A DNA stretch of 64,000 bases from Acidobacteriota bacterium (GTDB lineage: Bacteria > Acidobacteriota > Terriglobia > Terriglobales > Acidobacteriaceae): assembly GCA_021816455.1 (NCBI GenBank), contig JAKAXU010000013.1, positions 1-64,000 of the forward strand, written 5' to 3'. The position numbers and the translations under genes are program-made. A model generated the notes under the pieces. The model had not been told where the DNA came from and ran no database searches. It saw nothing but the letters and a program-made list of their open reading frames with translations. Positions 47,501 through 56,365 of the stretch are shown here, piece by piece (position 1 is the first letter of the stretch; every line of letters starts with the position of its first letter).

Positions 47501-48340
47501 ATGATCGGTCGCGGATCAGGTTGGGCGATTGCAATAGTGGCGGGGATGTGGATGCTGTCTGTGGGAGTGAGCCGTGCGCTGCAGCCAAGGCAACCCGCTA
47601 TGGGAATCACCGATCCAACCATGGCGGCGACGCCAGACCTGAACGCAATTCTCACCATGGCGCGCGACCGGCTTGCCCGTTACACCGCTTTGTTGCCGAA
47701 CATCATCGGAATGGAGCGGGGAAATTCACGAGTTTATCACGGCGACAAACTCAGGCGTGAAGTGAGCTTCACCGCGCACGTGCGGATGATCCACGCGCCT
47801 TTGCCGACGGCGCCGTATCGCGTGACCGAAGAGTTGGATTTTATGACGGAAAACGGTAAGCCGGTGCGCCAGAGGCCGAAAAACATCCCATTCTATGTTG
47901 TGGATATTTTTACTAACCAGGATCCGCAGATTCTGCCTCTTCCGCAGCATTGCTTCGCATACTCGCTTCTGCCGTCCGCGCCGGGAACGATTGTTATCGA
48001 GCGATGGATTCATCCGTTGCAGCCATCTGATGCGCCCTTCTGTCGCAAGTACAATCTGGGCGAGAAAATGCGGATCACACTTGACGCAAAGACGTTGCAG
48101 ATGATCGCGATCGAGCGTCCGGTGCAACCGCGCAAGGACATGAAGGAGGGTTGGGAGATTGGCTTCACCTACACTTACACGCCGCAGAAGCTGGGCGAGG
48201 AAACGGAGCTTTTGCCGAAGCGCATCCGCGCGGAGTTGGTGTTGCCGGGCAAAAGGATTCGCCAGGTTTTTGAGGCCACCTACAGCGACTATCAGCGGTA
48301 CGGCTCGACAGCGACGCTGAGATTGCCCAACGCGCAGTAG
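47501..48340 (+). CDS. Exported protein of unknown function
   Basis: A 279-residue protein with a signal peptide (residues 1-28, hydrophobic AIAIVAGMWMLSV). The mature part is predicted to be mostly beta (strands around SRVYHGDKLRRE, then VTEELDF, and GFTYTYTPQ) and resembles secreted hypothetical proteins of Acidobacteriota. Two cysteines (in QHCFAYSL and APFCRKY) could form a disulfide. It follows trmFO in the same direction with a 58-bp gap. No function can be read. Confidence 0.65.
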   Translation: MIGRGSGWAIAIVAGMWMLSVGVSRALQPRQPAMGITDPTMAATPDLNAILTMARDRLARYTALLPNIIGMERGNSRVYHGDKLRREVSFTAHVRMIHAPLPTAPYRVTEELDFMTENGKPVRQRPKNIPFYVVDIFTNQDPQILPLPQHCFAYSLLPSAPGTIVIERWIHPLQPSDAPFCRKYNLGEKMRITLDAKTLQMIAIERPVQPRKDMKEGWEIGFTYTYTPQKLGEETELLPKRIRAELVLPGKRIRQVFEATYSDYQRYGSTATLRLPNAQ

Positions 48341-48397
48341 CCCTGATTCAGCCGTAAATCCGGCTCAATTGCACGGTTGGAAGACGGGAAGCGACCC

Positions 48398-49135
48398 TCA
48401 CCCGCGCAGAGACTCAGAGAAAAGCAGCAGCGCGACGGCGATGAGGCCGAAGTAGAGTACACGTTGAAAGCGATCTCCGTGGAGCCTGCTGTTGATGAAT
48501 CGACCGAGCAGAAGCGCGGGGAGCAGCACCATCAGGCTCAGGAGATAAGAGTGCGTCACGGAAGCTGTCCACAGCCCGGAGGCGCGATAACCAAGCGCGA
48601 CCATGAGACTGGCGGGCAGGAAGTATGCCTGAAGCGTGGCACGAAAATGCTGCGCGCTCCAGCGCCGCAACGATCCGTAGATAACCAGCGGCGGACCGTT
48701 CATGCCGCAGGCTCCGCCGAGAACGCCGGCAAAGAAACCGCAGGTGGCCATCCAGCGCCAGCTATCGTGGGGCAACTGCCAGCTCGAACGGCCTAGCAGC
48801 GAAAACAGGCAGTAGAAAAGCAGGAAAACGGCAAGCGCAATGCGAATGGCATTCGGTGGAGTGAAGCGTAAAAGCAGCAATCCGACCGGAGTGCCGAAGG
48901 CAGTAGCCAGCAGCAGCCCGGCCGCACTGCGAAAGTGAATTTTTCGCCAGTCCTGCGCGACGACGAAGGCGGCGATGGTGGTGGAGAGCAGGACGGCGAG
49001 CGGAGCAGCTTGCTGGACGGGTATCATCAGCGCCAGCAGCGGGACCGCTACGAGGGCTTCGCCAAAGCCGAAGGTGGATCGGATGAGAGTGGCGACAAAG
49101 ACAACGCCAAGGATTTTTGCCGTGGTCGGGTCGAT
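48398..49135 (-). CDS. TauE/SafE-family sulfite exporter, apparently starting at ATC
   Basis: A 245-residue membrane protein. The first ATG is at 49027, but homology extends 36 codons further: LIRSTFGFGEALVAVPLLAL is the conserved first helix of TauE/SafE proteins. That extension has no ATG, GTG or TTG between the ffh stop at 49166 and the ATG. An ATC (49135-49133) follows AAAGGA by nine bases and gives the usual N-terminus length. Either this is a real non-canonical start, an ATG-to-ATC mutation, or a sequence error. The later GACGMNGPPLVIYG segment is the second half-repeat. It would export sulfite or organosulfonates. Co-directional with ffh. Confidence 0.75.
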   Translation of the reverse strand: MDPTTAKILGVVFVATLIRSTFGFGEALVAVPLLALMIPVQQAAPLAVLLSTTIAAFVVAQDWRKIHFRSAAGLLLATAFGTPVGLLLLRFTPPNAIRIALAVFLLFYCLFSLLGRSSWQLPHDSWRWMATCGFFAGVLGGACGMNGPPLVIYGSLRRWSAQHFRATLQAYFLPASLMVALGYRASGLWTASVTHSYLLSLMVLLPALLLGRFINSRLHGDRFQRVLYFGLIAVALLLFSESLRG

Positions 49136-49165
49136 GGTAAGCGGTCCTTTACTCTCTGGGCTTCG

Positions 49166-50557
49166 TTATCGCCCGAACTTCTGCTTGCCGCCCATCAGGC
49201 CAGCCATGCCGCCGCGCATCATCTGTTTCGCCAGTCCACCTTTGCCCATCTGCTTAAACATCTTGCTCATCTGCGCGTGCTGGCGAAGGAGTTGATTGAC
49301 GTCCTGCACGGTTGTGCCCGAGCCAGCGGCGATGCGCTTGCGGCGGGAGCCGTTGATCAGATCGGCGTTCTGACGCTCCTTTTGGGTCATGGAGTTGATG
49401 ATCGCTTCCAGGCGCGTAAACTGGCGCTCATCCACATTCTTACTGGCCTGCTGAAGTCCAGCGAAAGGACCGACCGAGGGCAGCATCTTCAGGATCGACT
49501 CCATCGAGCCGAGCTTGCGAATCTGACGGAGCTGTTCGCGGAAATCCTCCAACGTGAAACCGTCGCCGAGAAGAGCCTTTTTGGCCAGGTCTTCGCTTTT
49601 CCTGCGGTCGAGCGAGCTTTCGGCCTTTTCGAGCAAGGTCATCATGTCGCCCATGCCGAGAATGCGTCCGGTCATGCGATCGGGATGAAACGGTTCGAAG
49701 GCATCGGGCTTTTCGCCGACGCCGACAAACTTGATGGGCTGGCCGGTGACGTGGCGGATGGACAGGGCCGCGCCGCCGCGGGAGTCGCCATCCATCTTGG
49801 TCAGCACGACGCCGGTGATGCTGAGGCGGCGATGAAATTCATTGGCGGAGTTGACTGCGTCCTGGCCGGTCATGGCGTCGGCGACGAAGAGAATCTCCTG
49901 CGGATCAAGGAGCTTCTTGAGCCGCTCCATCTCGCGCATGAGGTCGTCGTCGAGCGCGAGCCGTCCGGCGGTATCGACAATGAGGGTATCGCAGCCCATG
50001 ATCAAGGCTTCGCGGCGGGCCTCTTTTGCGAGCCGCTCGACCAGCGCGGAGCTTGGGGATTCGCCGCGCGTATCGCCCTCATAAAGACGAGCATCGATGG
50101 ATTTGGCGACGACTTTGAGTTGCTCGCGGGCTGCCGGGCGATAGACGTCCACGGAGACCAGCATGGGGCGATGGCCGCCCTTTTTGAGCCACATGGCCAG
50201 CTTGCCGCTGGTGGTGGTCTTGCCCGAGCCTTGCAGCCCGGCCATCAGGATCACGGTCGGAGGCTTGGAGGCAAACTTGAAGCGGGCCGTATCCTTGCCG
50301 AGCAGCGCAACCAGCTCGTCATGCACGATCTTGATGACCTGTTCGCTGGGCGAAAGCGCGGTGAGCACGGACTGGCCGATGGCCTTCATGCGAATCTGCT
50401 CAATGAGATCGTTGACGACGTTGAGGTTGACGTCGGCGTCGAGCAAGGCGGTGCGAATCTCGGCGAGGGCCTCGATGATGTTTTCTTCGGTGAGCACGCC
50501 CTGGCCCCGAAGGTGCTTGAAGGCGCGCTGCAATTTTTCTGTCAGATTCTCAAACAT
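49166..50557 (-). CDS. ffh: Signal recognition particle protein
   Basis: The 463-residue product has the N domain, the GTPase P-loop (residues about 107-117, GLQGSGKTT), DTAGR and TKMD motifs, and a methionine-rich M domain with the MKMFKQMGKGG-type end (SKMFKQMGKGG). It binds signal sequences of nascent membrane proteins and, with 4.5S RNA and FtsY, targets them. No SRP RNA was recognised nearby. The TauE gene follows on the same strand after about 30 bp. Confidence 0.97.
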   Translation of the reverse strand: MFENLTEKLQRAFKHLRGQGVLTEENIIEALAEIRTALLDADVNLNVVNDLIEQIRMKAIGQSVLTALSPSEQVIKIVHDELVALLGKDTARFKFASKPPTVILMAGLQGSGKTTTSGKLAMWLKKGGHRPMLVSVDVYRPAAREQLKVVAKSIDARLYEGDTRGESPSSALVERLAKEARREALIMGCDTLIVDTAGRLALDDDLMREMERLKKLLDPQEILFVADAMTGQDAVNSANEFHRRLSITGVVLTKMDGDSRGGAALSIRHVTGQPIKFVGVGEKPDAFEPFHPDRMTGRILGMGDMMTLLEKAESSLDRRKSEDLAKKALLGDGFTLEDFREQLRQIRKLGSMESILKMLPSVGPFAGLQQASKNVDERQFTRLEAIINSMTQKERQNADLINGSRRKRIAAGSGTTVQDVNQLLRQHAQMSKMFKQMGKGGLAKQMMRGGMAGLMGGKQKFGR

Positions 50558-50668
50558 GGCTGGACTTTAGTGTAGCTTTCTTATCCCGGATGTGAGAAAT
50601 GACCTCAGACCACTCGATTTTTGAAAATATGGGCTGGCGATGCGTCAGCATAGAGCGCAGGATGACAG

Positions 50669-50713
50669 TTCGGGACCAGGGGGTCGGAGGTTCGAATCCG
50701 CTCTCCCCGACCA
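50669..50713 (+). pseudogene. tRNA-Pro(CGG) 3' fragment
   Basis: From 50669 the sequence matches the 3' half of a proline tRNA: anticodon loop TTCGGGA, the 3' anticodon strand CCAGG, the variable GGGGTCGG part, the T-loop TTCGAATC and an encoded CCA (50711-50713). The T stem has one A:G mismatch. The acceptor's 3' strand would need CGGGGAG some 70 bases upstream and it is not there; the 5' anticodon stem is also not complementary. It is therefore a fragment, of the kind left at attachment sites of elements that integrate in tRNA genes. It lies between ffh and mscS. Confidence 0.7.
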
Positions 50714-50739
50714 ATTCTCAAAGCAAAATTTCCGCAAAA

Positions 50740-51852
50740 CTATTGCATTTTCAAAGACTTCTGGTCTTCGCTGACCCGAGCTTCGGCCTGCACGCGCAGA
50801 GTTGGCAGCGCCCACGGATAGTTGTCGCGGATGTAGGCGATCATCTTCTCTCGCACCAGGCAGCGAAGGTCGAAGTTTTCCCCCGAGCCGGGTGAGCTGA
50901 CCAGGCAGCGCAACTCCATCGTCCGCTCGCTCAGGTTGGTCACCTGCAGGCCGCAGACCCGTCCATCCCACAGCGGTGATTCAGCCACAACCCGCTTCAG
51001 CTCTTCGCGCAGCGGCTCCACAGGAATTGCGTAGTCCACATAGAGGAACGCCGTGCCCATCAGGTCGCTGGTATTGCGCGTCCAGTTCTGGAAAGGATTT
51101 TCGATGAAGTAGCTGAGCGGCACAACCAGGCGGCGCATATCCCATATCTTCACCACGACATAGGTGCTCGTGATCTCTTCGATCCGTCCCCATTCGCCTT
51201 CAACAATCACCACATCGTCCATGCGGATCGGCTCGCTCAGCGCGATCTGCAGGCCGGCGATCAGGTTAGAGGCGGTGGATTTCGCCGCCGCGGCCAGCAT
51301 AAGGGAAGCCAGTCCCGCTGAAGCCAGCAGGCCCGTGCCATATTTCCATAGATCGTGATTATGGAGACTCCACAGCAGCATGCCGCCATCCAGCAGAACG
51401 ACAATACCGATCATCAGGCGCCGGAAAAACTCCATCTGCGTATGCACTCGCCGAGCACGCAGATTGTTGACCGCTGTTATGTCAAACCGGCTCAGAAGGA
51501 TCGCCTGAAAGACATACACACTGCCTATGCCCATCCATCCCACGGACAGGATGAGCACAATCCGTACAATCTGGTCCAGTTGCGTCTGCAGCGCCGTGGA
51601 AAGGCCGGGAATCAACGGCAACACCACCTCTGCGCTCACCGTCAGCAGTACCAGACGCGCCGGGCGCGCAAGATGTCGCCGCACTCCAAGCTGCTTCCGC
51701 TGCTTCTCCGTTTGTCTGCTGCGTAGCAGGCGGAAGAGCAGAAAGTGCGCGCCATTGCCCACCACCAGTCCCGCGCTGATGAGAGTGATGGCCAACAAGA
51801 TATTTTTTTCCGATAAGGAAAGCATCGATCTGATCCAATCTTCGATTTTCAA
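50740..51852 (-). CDS. MscS-family mechanosensitive channel
   Basis: A 370-residue protein with several transmembrane segments (residues about 15-165). The MscS core follows: the glycine/alanine-rich pore helix (LLASAGLASLMLAAAAK), the LIAGLQIALSEPIRMDDVV beta domain, and the alpha/beta C-terminal domain. It would open on membrane tension and release solutes. There are more N-terminal helices than in E. coli MscS. ATG at 51852. Confidence 0.9.
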   Translation of the reverse strand: MKIEDWIRSMLSLSEKNILLAITLISAGLVVGNGAHFLLFRLLRSRQTEKQRKQLGVRRHLARPARLVLLTVSAEVVLPLIPGLSTALQTQLDQIVRIVLILSVGWMGIGSVYVFQAILLSRFDITAVNNLRARRVHTQMEFFRRLMIGIVVLLDGGMLLWSLHNHDLWKYGTGLLASAGLASLMLAAAAKSTASNLIAGLQIALSEPIRMDDVVIVEGEWGRIEEITSTYVVVKIWDMRRLVVPLSYFIENPFQNWTRNTSDLMGTAFLYVDYAIPVEPLREELKRVVAESPLWDGRVCGLQVTNLSERTMELRCLVSSPGSGENFDLRCLVREKMIAYIRDNYPWALPTLRVQAEARVSEDQKSLKMQ

Positions 51853-52114
51853 ACTGCGTGTCTACTCGTTAGGACGCCGGAAAGCGCGACTGCGATGCCT
51901 GAAGCAGAAACGGATACAGCTGCCGGGCAAATTTTTGCATCCATACCAAGACAGGATTCTGCGGTTGGATGGACCGGATTCGGAGTTTGCCTGCGTAGAT
52001 GCGGAGGCAGGTATGATGCCTGTGGGACGGAATGGTTCTGTAATCGTTTCGTGATTCTGTCAAATGGGATTTTCCTGCTCCCGGTGGGCGCGGGTTTTGG
52101 ATGGAGAGGCGAGG

Positions 52115-53032
52115 ATGACAGTTTTTGGTGCGAATGCGTCGGAGCGTCTGGCGACGGTGGTCTTTGCAACGGACTTTTCGGAGGCGTCGGAGAACGCAGG
52201 CCTCTACGCCAGTGCCTTGGCGCGCCGGATGCAGGCCGGACTGGTCGTCATGCATGCTTTTTTTCTGGAACAGGCCGCGATGGAGGCAGAGACCTTTCGT
52301 CATCTGATGAGCCAGCAGCGCATTCATCTGCAGCAGGAGTTGAATAAAGTGGCCGAGCGGTTATCCTCGGGTCGCGGCGCGACGGAAGCGATTCTCCTGG
52401 AGCGTGATCCGCGCATCGCGGTGCCTGAACTCGCGATGCAGCGTCAGCCCTCCATTATCGTGATGGGCACGCACGGCGGAGGCGCGGTGGAGCGCTTTGT
52501 CATCGGCTCGACGGCTGAAGGTATTCTGCGTCACACGCGGCTGCCGGCCTTGTCCGTCGGACCAAAGACGCCGCCGATGCAGGCCGAAACGATGAATCTG
52601 AAGCGCGTTCTCTTCGTGACCAACAATGCCGCAGGAGCGACCGAAACCGCGCAGTTGGCCATCGATGTCGCCAGCAGCTTTGGGGCGACGCTGGACGTGC
52701 TCAACGTCATCCATCCGAAGTCGGTGGAGAACACGTTGAACGAGCCGCATGAGCTGTATGCCCGTCATGACGAGACAGAGGCAGCGCTTCCTTCGCACTC
52801 CCACGATCACGTCGAGATTCGCACCTTTGTCAGCGTGGGTCAGCCACGGACAGAGATTCTCAAGCATATTCGCGAGCGCGAGATTGATCTGCTGGTGATG
52901 TGCCTGAACTCGGATACGCAGTTGGAGATGCACGGAAATCTTTCGGGAGCATTCCCGATCATCGCCGAAGCAACCTGCCCGGTTCTTACGCAGGTGACCA
53001 TCGCTCCGTCTCTCCCATCGAACGGAATTTGA
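52115..53032 (+). CDS. Tandem universal stress protein
   Basis: A 305-residue protein of two UspA domains. The ATG at 52115 (GGAGAGGCGAGG before it) is chosen over 52064. The first domain has the ATP-binding pattern of Usp proteins (VMGTHGGGAVERFVIGS, then the G-x9-GS type). In the second domain (about residues 160-305) the nucleotide loop is less clear (MCLNSDTQLEMHGNLSG). The role is general stress response. Next is a DUF2203 gene 31 bp away. Confidence 0.85.
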   Translation: MTVFGANASERLATVVFATDFSEASENAGLYASALARRMQAGLVVMHAFFLEQAAMEAETFRHLMSQQRIHLQQELNKVAERLSSGRGATEAILLERDPRIAVPELAMQRQPSIIVMGTHGGGAVERFVIGSTAEGILRHTRLPALSVGPKTPPMQAETMNLKRVLFVTNNAAGATETAQLAIDVASSFGATLDVLNVIHPKSVENTLNEPHELYARHDETEAALPSHSHDHVEIRTFVSVGQPRTEILKHIREREIDLLVMCLNSDTQLEMHGNLSGAFPIIAEATCPVLTQVTIAPSLPSNGI

Positions 53033-53063
53033 AGCAAATTCGGCATGCGCATAAACTGAGTGC

Positions 53064-53504
53064 ATGAAGACATTCACCCTCGACGAGGCCCAATCGCTGC
53101 TGCCGCTGCTGGAGTCGCTGCTCAATCGCGCGATGGAAAGCAAACAGGCGGCACAGGCCATCGAAGACGAGTTGACGGATCTTTCGCACCGCATCTTCCT
53201 GATGGGAGGAATGCATGTGGACCTTGCCCACGTGACCGCCCTCAAGGCTGAGGTGGAAGCGCATGAGAAACGCATGCGCGAAACGCTTGCGGAGATCGAC
53301 GCGATCGGGGTCCAGGTGAAGGATATCGAAGTGGGCCTGCTCGATTTCCCCTTCCGTCTGGAGGGAGAGGTTGTACTGCTCTGCTGGAAGCGCGGCGAAG
53401 CGCAGATTGCATTCTGGCACAGTCTCGAGTCCGGATTTCGCGGGCGCCAGGTGGTCGATGACCGCTTCCGTCGCCGCCCGGCGATTGGCGGGCGGCCAAA
53501 CTGA
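53064..53504 (+). CDS. DUF2203-domain protein
   Basis: The 146-residue product starts at ATG 53064 (MKTFTLDEAQSLLPLLESL), the typical DUF2203 opening. It continues with long helices and a strand-rich end (EVGLLDFPF, then EVVLLCWKRGE and IAFWHSLESGFRGRQ). The function of this family is not known. It is immediately downstream of the universal stress protein on the same strand. Confidence 0.85.
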   Translation: MKTFTLDEAQSLLPLLESLLNRAMESKQAAQAIEDELTDLSHRIFLMGGMHVDLAHVTALKAEVEAHEKRMRETLAEIDAIGVQVKDIEVGLLDFPFRLEGEVVLLCWKRGEAQIAFWHSLESGFRGRQVVDDRFRRRPAIGGRPN

Positions 53505-53656
53505 CCCGCAGGGCGACGCAGCAAGCAGGCCTCCGATGCAGGCGGCGGGGATGCGCGCACCGGAGTTTCCTGTCACAGCCTGTGTTACTCTGCGCTCAGC
53601 CTTTGCCTCTTTGACCCTGCACAGTCGATTTCATCCATCTCAGCGGAGCGCAGCCA

Positions 53657-54994
53657 TTGTCCGAGCTTTCGGTCACGATCTTCACATCGCGGGCGGATGA
53701 ACCAAGCATCATCCAACCGTCCACACTGCGTAAAGTCGCCTGGCGGCTGATTCCGCTGCTTGCCATCGGCTACGCGATTGCCTACATCGACCGGATCAAC
53801 ATCAGCTTTGCCGCGCTGCAGATGAACCGCGACCTGCACTTCAGCGCAACCGTCTACGGACTGGGAGCGGGGCTGTTTTTTCTCAGCTACTCGGCCTGCG
53901 AGATTCCCTCGAACCTGATGCTGCACCGCATCGGAGCGCGGCGCTGGATGAGTCGCATCCTGCTCACCTGGGGTGTGCTTGCCATGACTATGGCGCTTGT
54001 GCGCACGCCTTGGCAGTTTTATCTGGTTCGTCTGCTGTTGGGCGCAGCGGAAGCGGGATTTTTCCCCGGCGTGCTCTACTACCTTACGCTCTGGTTTCCC
54101 GCCTCGATGCGTGCCCGGGCGATCAGCCGTTTCTATATCGCTCTGCCGTTCAGCACCGCCGTCATGGGCGCGGCGGCAGGAGCTTTGCTGGGGTTGCAGG
54201 GAAGACTTTCCATCGCCGGGTGGCAGTGGCTGTTTCTCGTCGAAGGGCTTCCGGCCATCTTGATGGGCTTTGTCTTTCTGCGCCTGTTGCCGGATCGGCC
54301 AGCTGTTGCGCCGTGGCTGCACCCGGAGGAACAGCAGGCCATCGAGGCGGTTCTGGCACGCGAAGCAGCAGAGGTCGATGCGGCGGCATCGCAGTCCGCG
54401 CCCACGCCGTTGCGCGATCCGCGCGTCTGGCTCTTCGGCCTGGCAAATACGGTGATGCTTGCCGTCCTCTATGCCTTCACCTTCTCCGCGCCGATTCTCT
54501 TCACCGGTCTGACGCATTGGAGCGTGACCGCAGTGGGCAATTTTATCTCTGCGATGGGACTGGTGGGCGTCGTCGCCATGGTGGCCAATGGCTGGCATTC
54601 CGACCGTGCGGGCGAGCGCTTCGGGCACGCTGCGATTCCGGGATTTCTGCAGGCGATCGCATTTCTGCTCGCCGCCTTGTCGCACCGACCTTCAATCTCC
54701 GTTCCGCTGCTGGCTCTCACCTTTGTCCTGTTCGCCTCGATGCAGGGTCCGCTGCTCATGTTGCCAACCACCTTCCTCAGCGGGCGCAACGCGGCCGTTG
54801 GTCTGGCAACCATTAACATGATCGGCATGGTCGGCGGATTTTTCGGTCCCTATCTGATGGGCATTTTGCGTGACTGGACTGGCAGCTATCAGGTGGGTAC
54901 GGCGCTGTTGTCCGTACCTATGTTTGCCTTCTGCCTCATCCTGCTTCTGCTGCGGCGCGCTTCCTTGCGATCGCTTCATCCAACCGACGTATGA
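53657..54994 (+). CDS. MFS transporter, anion:cation symporter family
   Basis: A 445-residue twelve-helix protein. AYIDRINISFAALQM in helix 1 and LLLGAAEAGFFPGVLYYL in helix 4, followed by LTLWFP, mark the ACS family (tartrate, 4-hydroxyphenylacetate and similar). The start is TTG 53657 with GGAG eight bases before. It is convergent with the M28 peptidase gene, whose stop is 22 bp away. Substrate unknown, probably a carboxylate. Confidence 0.85.
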   Translation: MSELSVTIFTSRADEPSIIQPSTLRKVAWRLIPLLAIGYAIAYIDRINISFAALQMNRDLHFSATVYGLGAGLFFLSYSACEIPSNLMLHRIGARRWMSRILLTWGVLAMTMALVRTPWQFYLVRLLLGAAEAGFFPGVLYYLTLWFPASMRARAISRFYIALPFSTAVMGAAAGALLGLQGRLSIAGWQWLFLVEGLPAILMGFVFLRLLPDRPAVAPWLHPEEQQAIEAVLAREAAEVDAAASQSAPTPLRDPRVWLFGLANTVMLAVLYAFTFSAPILFTGLTHWSVTAVGNFISAMGLVGVVAMVANGWHSDRAGERFGHAAIPGFLQAIAFLLAALSHRPSISVPLLALTFVLFASMQGPLLMLPTTFLSGRNAAVGLATINMIGMVGGFFGPYLMGILRDWTGSYQVGTALLSVPMFAFCLILLLLRRASLRSLHPTDV

Positions 54995-55015
54995 CCCACG
55001 TGGCTCTCGGATGTT

Positions 55016-56083
55016 TCAGAAGCCTGCTTTGCGCGGTTCTGGTTGTCCGCCAGGGTTCCACGTTGGACGCCAGTTTGTCGTGGCCAGCCAGCGGATGGGC
55101 GCAATCATCGAGTTGATGCTGCGCGTCAGAAAATCGAAATCGATCCGGGAGGTTTCATCCGAAGGCTGGTGGTAGTCCTTGTGCAGCCCGAAGCTTGAGA
55201 CGGTCTGCGCCACGATGCCGCGCGCGGCCAGATTGTAGTTGTCTGAGCGGCGGAAGAAATGCTGCTCCGGATGCGGGTCGGCACTGATCGAAGCGCCATG
55301 ACGGGCCAGCATCGGACCAAGATTAGAGCGGGTGTAACCGGTCAGCCAGAGCGTTCGCTGCGGCAACTTGGGATCGGGCCGTCCGATCATCTCAAATTCG
55401 AGATTAGTCACAATGCTGGTCAAAGGAACGGGCGAGTGGTCGAGGAAGTACCGGTCGCCGTAGCCACCCAGTTCCTCCGAGCCGAAGAGCACAAACAGGA
55501 TCGACCGGCGGGGTCGCGCTCTTTTGCTGAGGGCGCGCGCCAGTTCCAGCACAGCCGTCGTGCCGGAGGCGTCGTCGTCGGCACCGTTGTAGATCGCGTC
55601 GCCGTTCACCGGAGTGCCCCTGCCGAGGTGATCGAGGTGTGCCGTCAGCAGAATAACCTCGTTGTTCCCGCCGTCTTTCCAGGAGCTTCCGCGTAGCAGC
55701 CCCATCGCATTCCAGGTGGCTTTCCGCGGAATGCTGTCCGTGCCGAGATGCTTCAGGTAACCGACGACACGTGTTGGCAGTGGGGATGGCACCTCGCCGC
55801 GCTGCACGTAGCCGCCGTCCTCCTGGGCGACGCTGGGCAGAGGCTCCAGTCCAAAGGACTGGAAGAGCGATGCGGCATAGAGCGCGGCCAGATGTTCATC
55901 GCGTGTGGCAGAGCCTCGGCCATGCATGGCGTCGGAGGCCAGAAAACTCATCTCGCCGCGAACGCAATCGGCGCAGACCGCTTCGGATGCGTGTGATCTG
56001 GCTGTGGCCACATGAGTTGACAGTGCAAGAACAAAGGAAAGCACGACAAGAGCCGGTGCAGAGCGCGGAATGGGGTGCGTCAT
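55016..56083 (-). CDS. Exported M28-family aminopeptidase
   Basis: The start at ATG 56083 gives a signal peptide (residues about 1-30, cut near THVATARS); the frame upstream has no signal or homology. The 355-residue product has the M28 zinc motifs: LTAHLDHLG, NGADDDASGT, the catalytic FVLFGSEELGGYG, and the HKDYHQPSDE histidine near the end. It should be a zinc peptidase in the periplasm. Confidence 0.9.
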   Translation of the reverse strand: MTHPIPRSAPALVVLSFVLALSTHVATARSHASEAVCADCVRGEMSFLASDAMHGRGSATRDEHLAALYAASLFQSFGLEPLPSVAQEDGGYVQRGEVPSPLPTRVVGYLKHLGTDSIPRKATWNAMGLLRGSSWKDGGNNEVILLTAHLDHLGRGTPVNGDAIYNGADDDASGTTAVLELARALSKRARPRRSILFVLFGSEELGGYGDRYFLDHSPVPLTSIVTNLEFEMIGRPDPKLPQRTLWLTGYTRSNLGPMLARHGASISADPHPEQHFFRRSDNYNLAARGIVAQTVSSFGLHKDYHQPSDETSRIDFDFLTRSINSMIAPIRWLATTNWRPTWNPGGQPEPRKAGF

Positions 56084-56365
56084 GTCGGGATTGTATCGCC
56101 GCGGATGAGGTGCGGGCGAGCGTTTCTGCTGTCGCGTGCGTCGATAGAACGGGTGTGGCGGATAGGGCCTGTGACCTTCCGGAAGGGTGGAACGCGAGAA
56201 TGCATTCAGGCGTCGGCGCATTCCCGTTCCGCGGGATACTGTAGCTGGATACTGTAGTCTGACGCTGTACGCTTCCACTCGAAGCGGACCTTGCCCTCCG
56301 ATGCAAATGCGAAGCAATCTGTCTGAACTGAGCACGACCCGAAGTATGAGCGAGAGAAAACCCTG

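Noticed and set aside
48345-48370. AGCCG/CGGCT hairpin after the exported protein at 47.5 kb
   Set aside because: Only five pairs, with no T tract; too weak to list as a terminator.
49166-50575. Long + strand frame antisense to ffh (48935-50575)
   Set aside because: It mirrors ffh exactly and has no domain of its own; ffh on the minus strand explains the coding signal.
50618-50668. A complete tRNA gene ending at 50713
   Set aside because: No acceptor 5' strand complementary to CTCCCCG and no matching 5' anticodon strand are present, so only a 3' fragment is supported.
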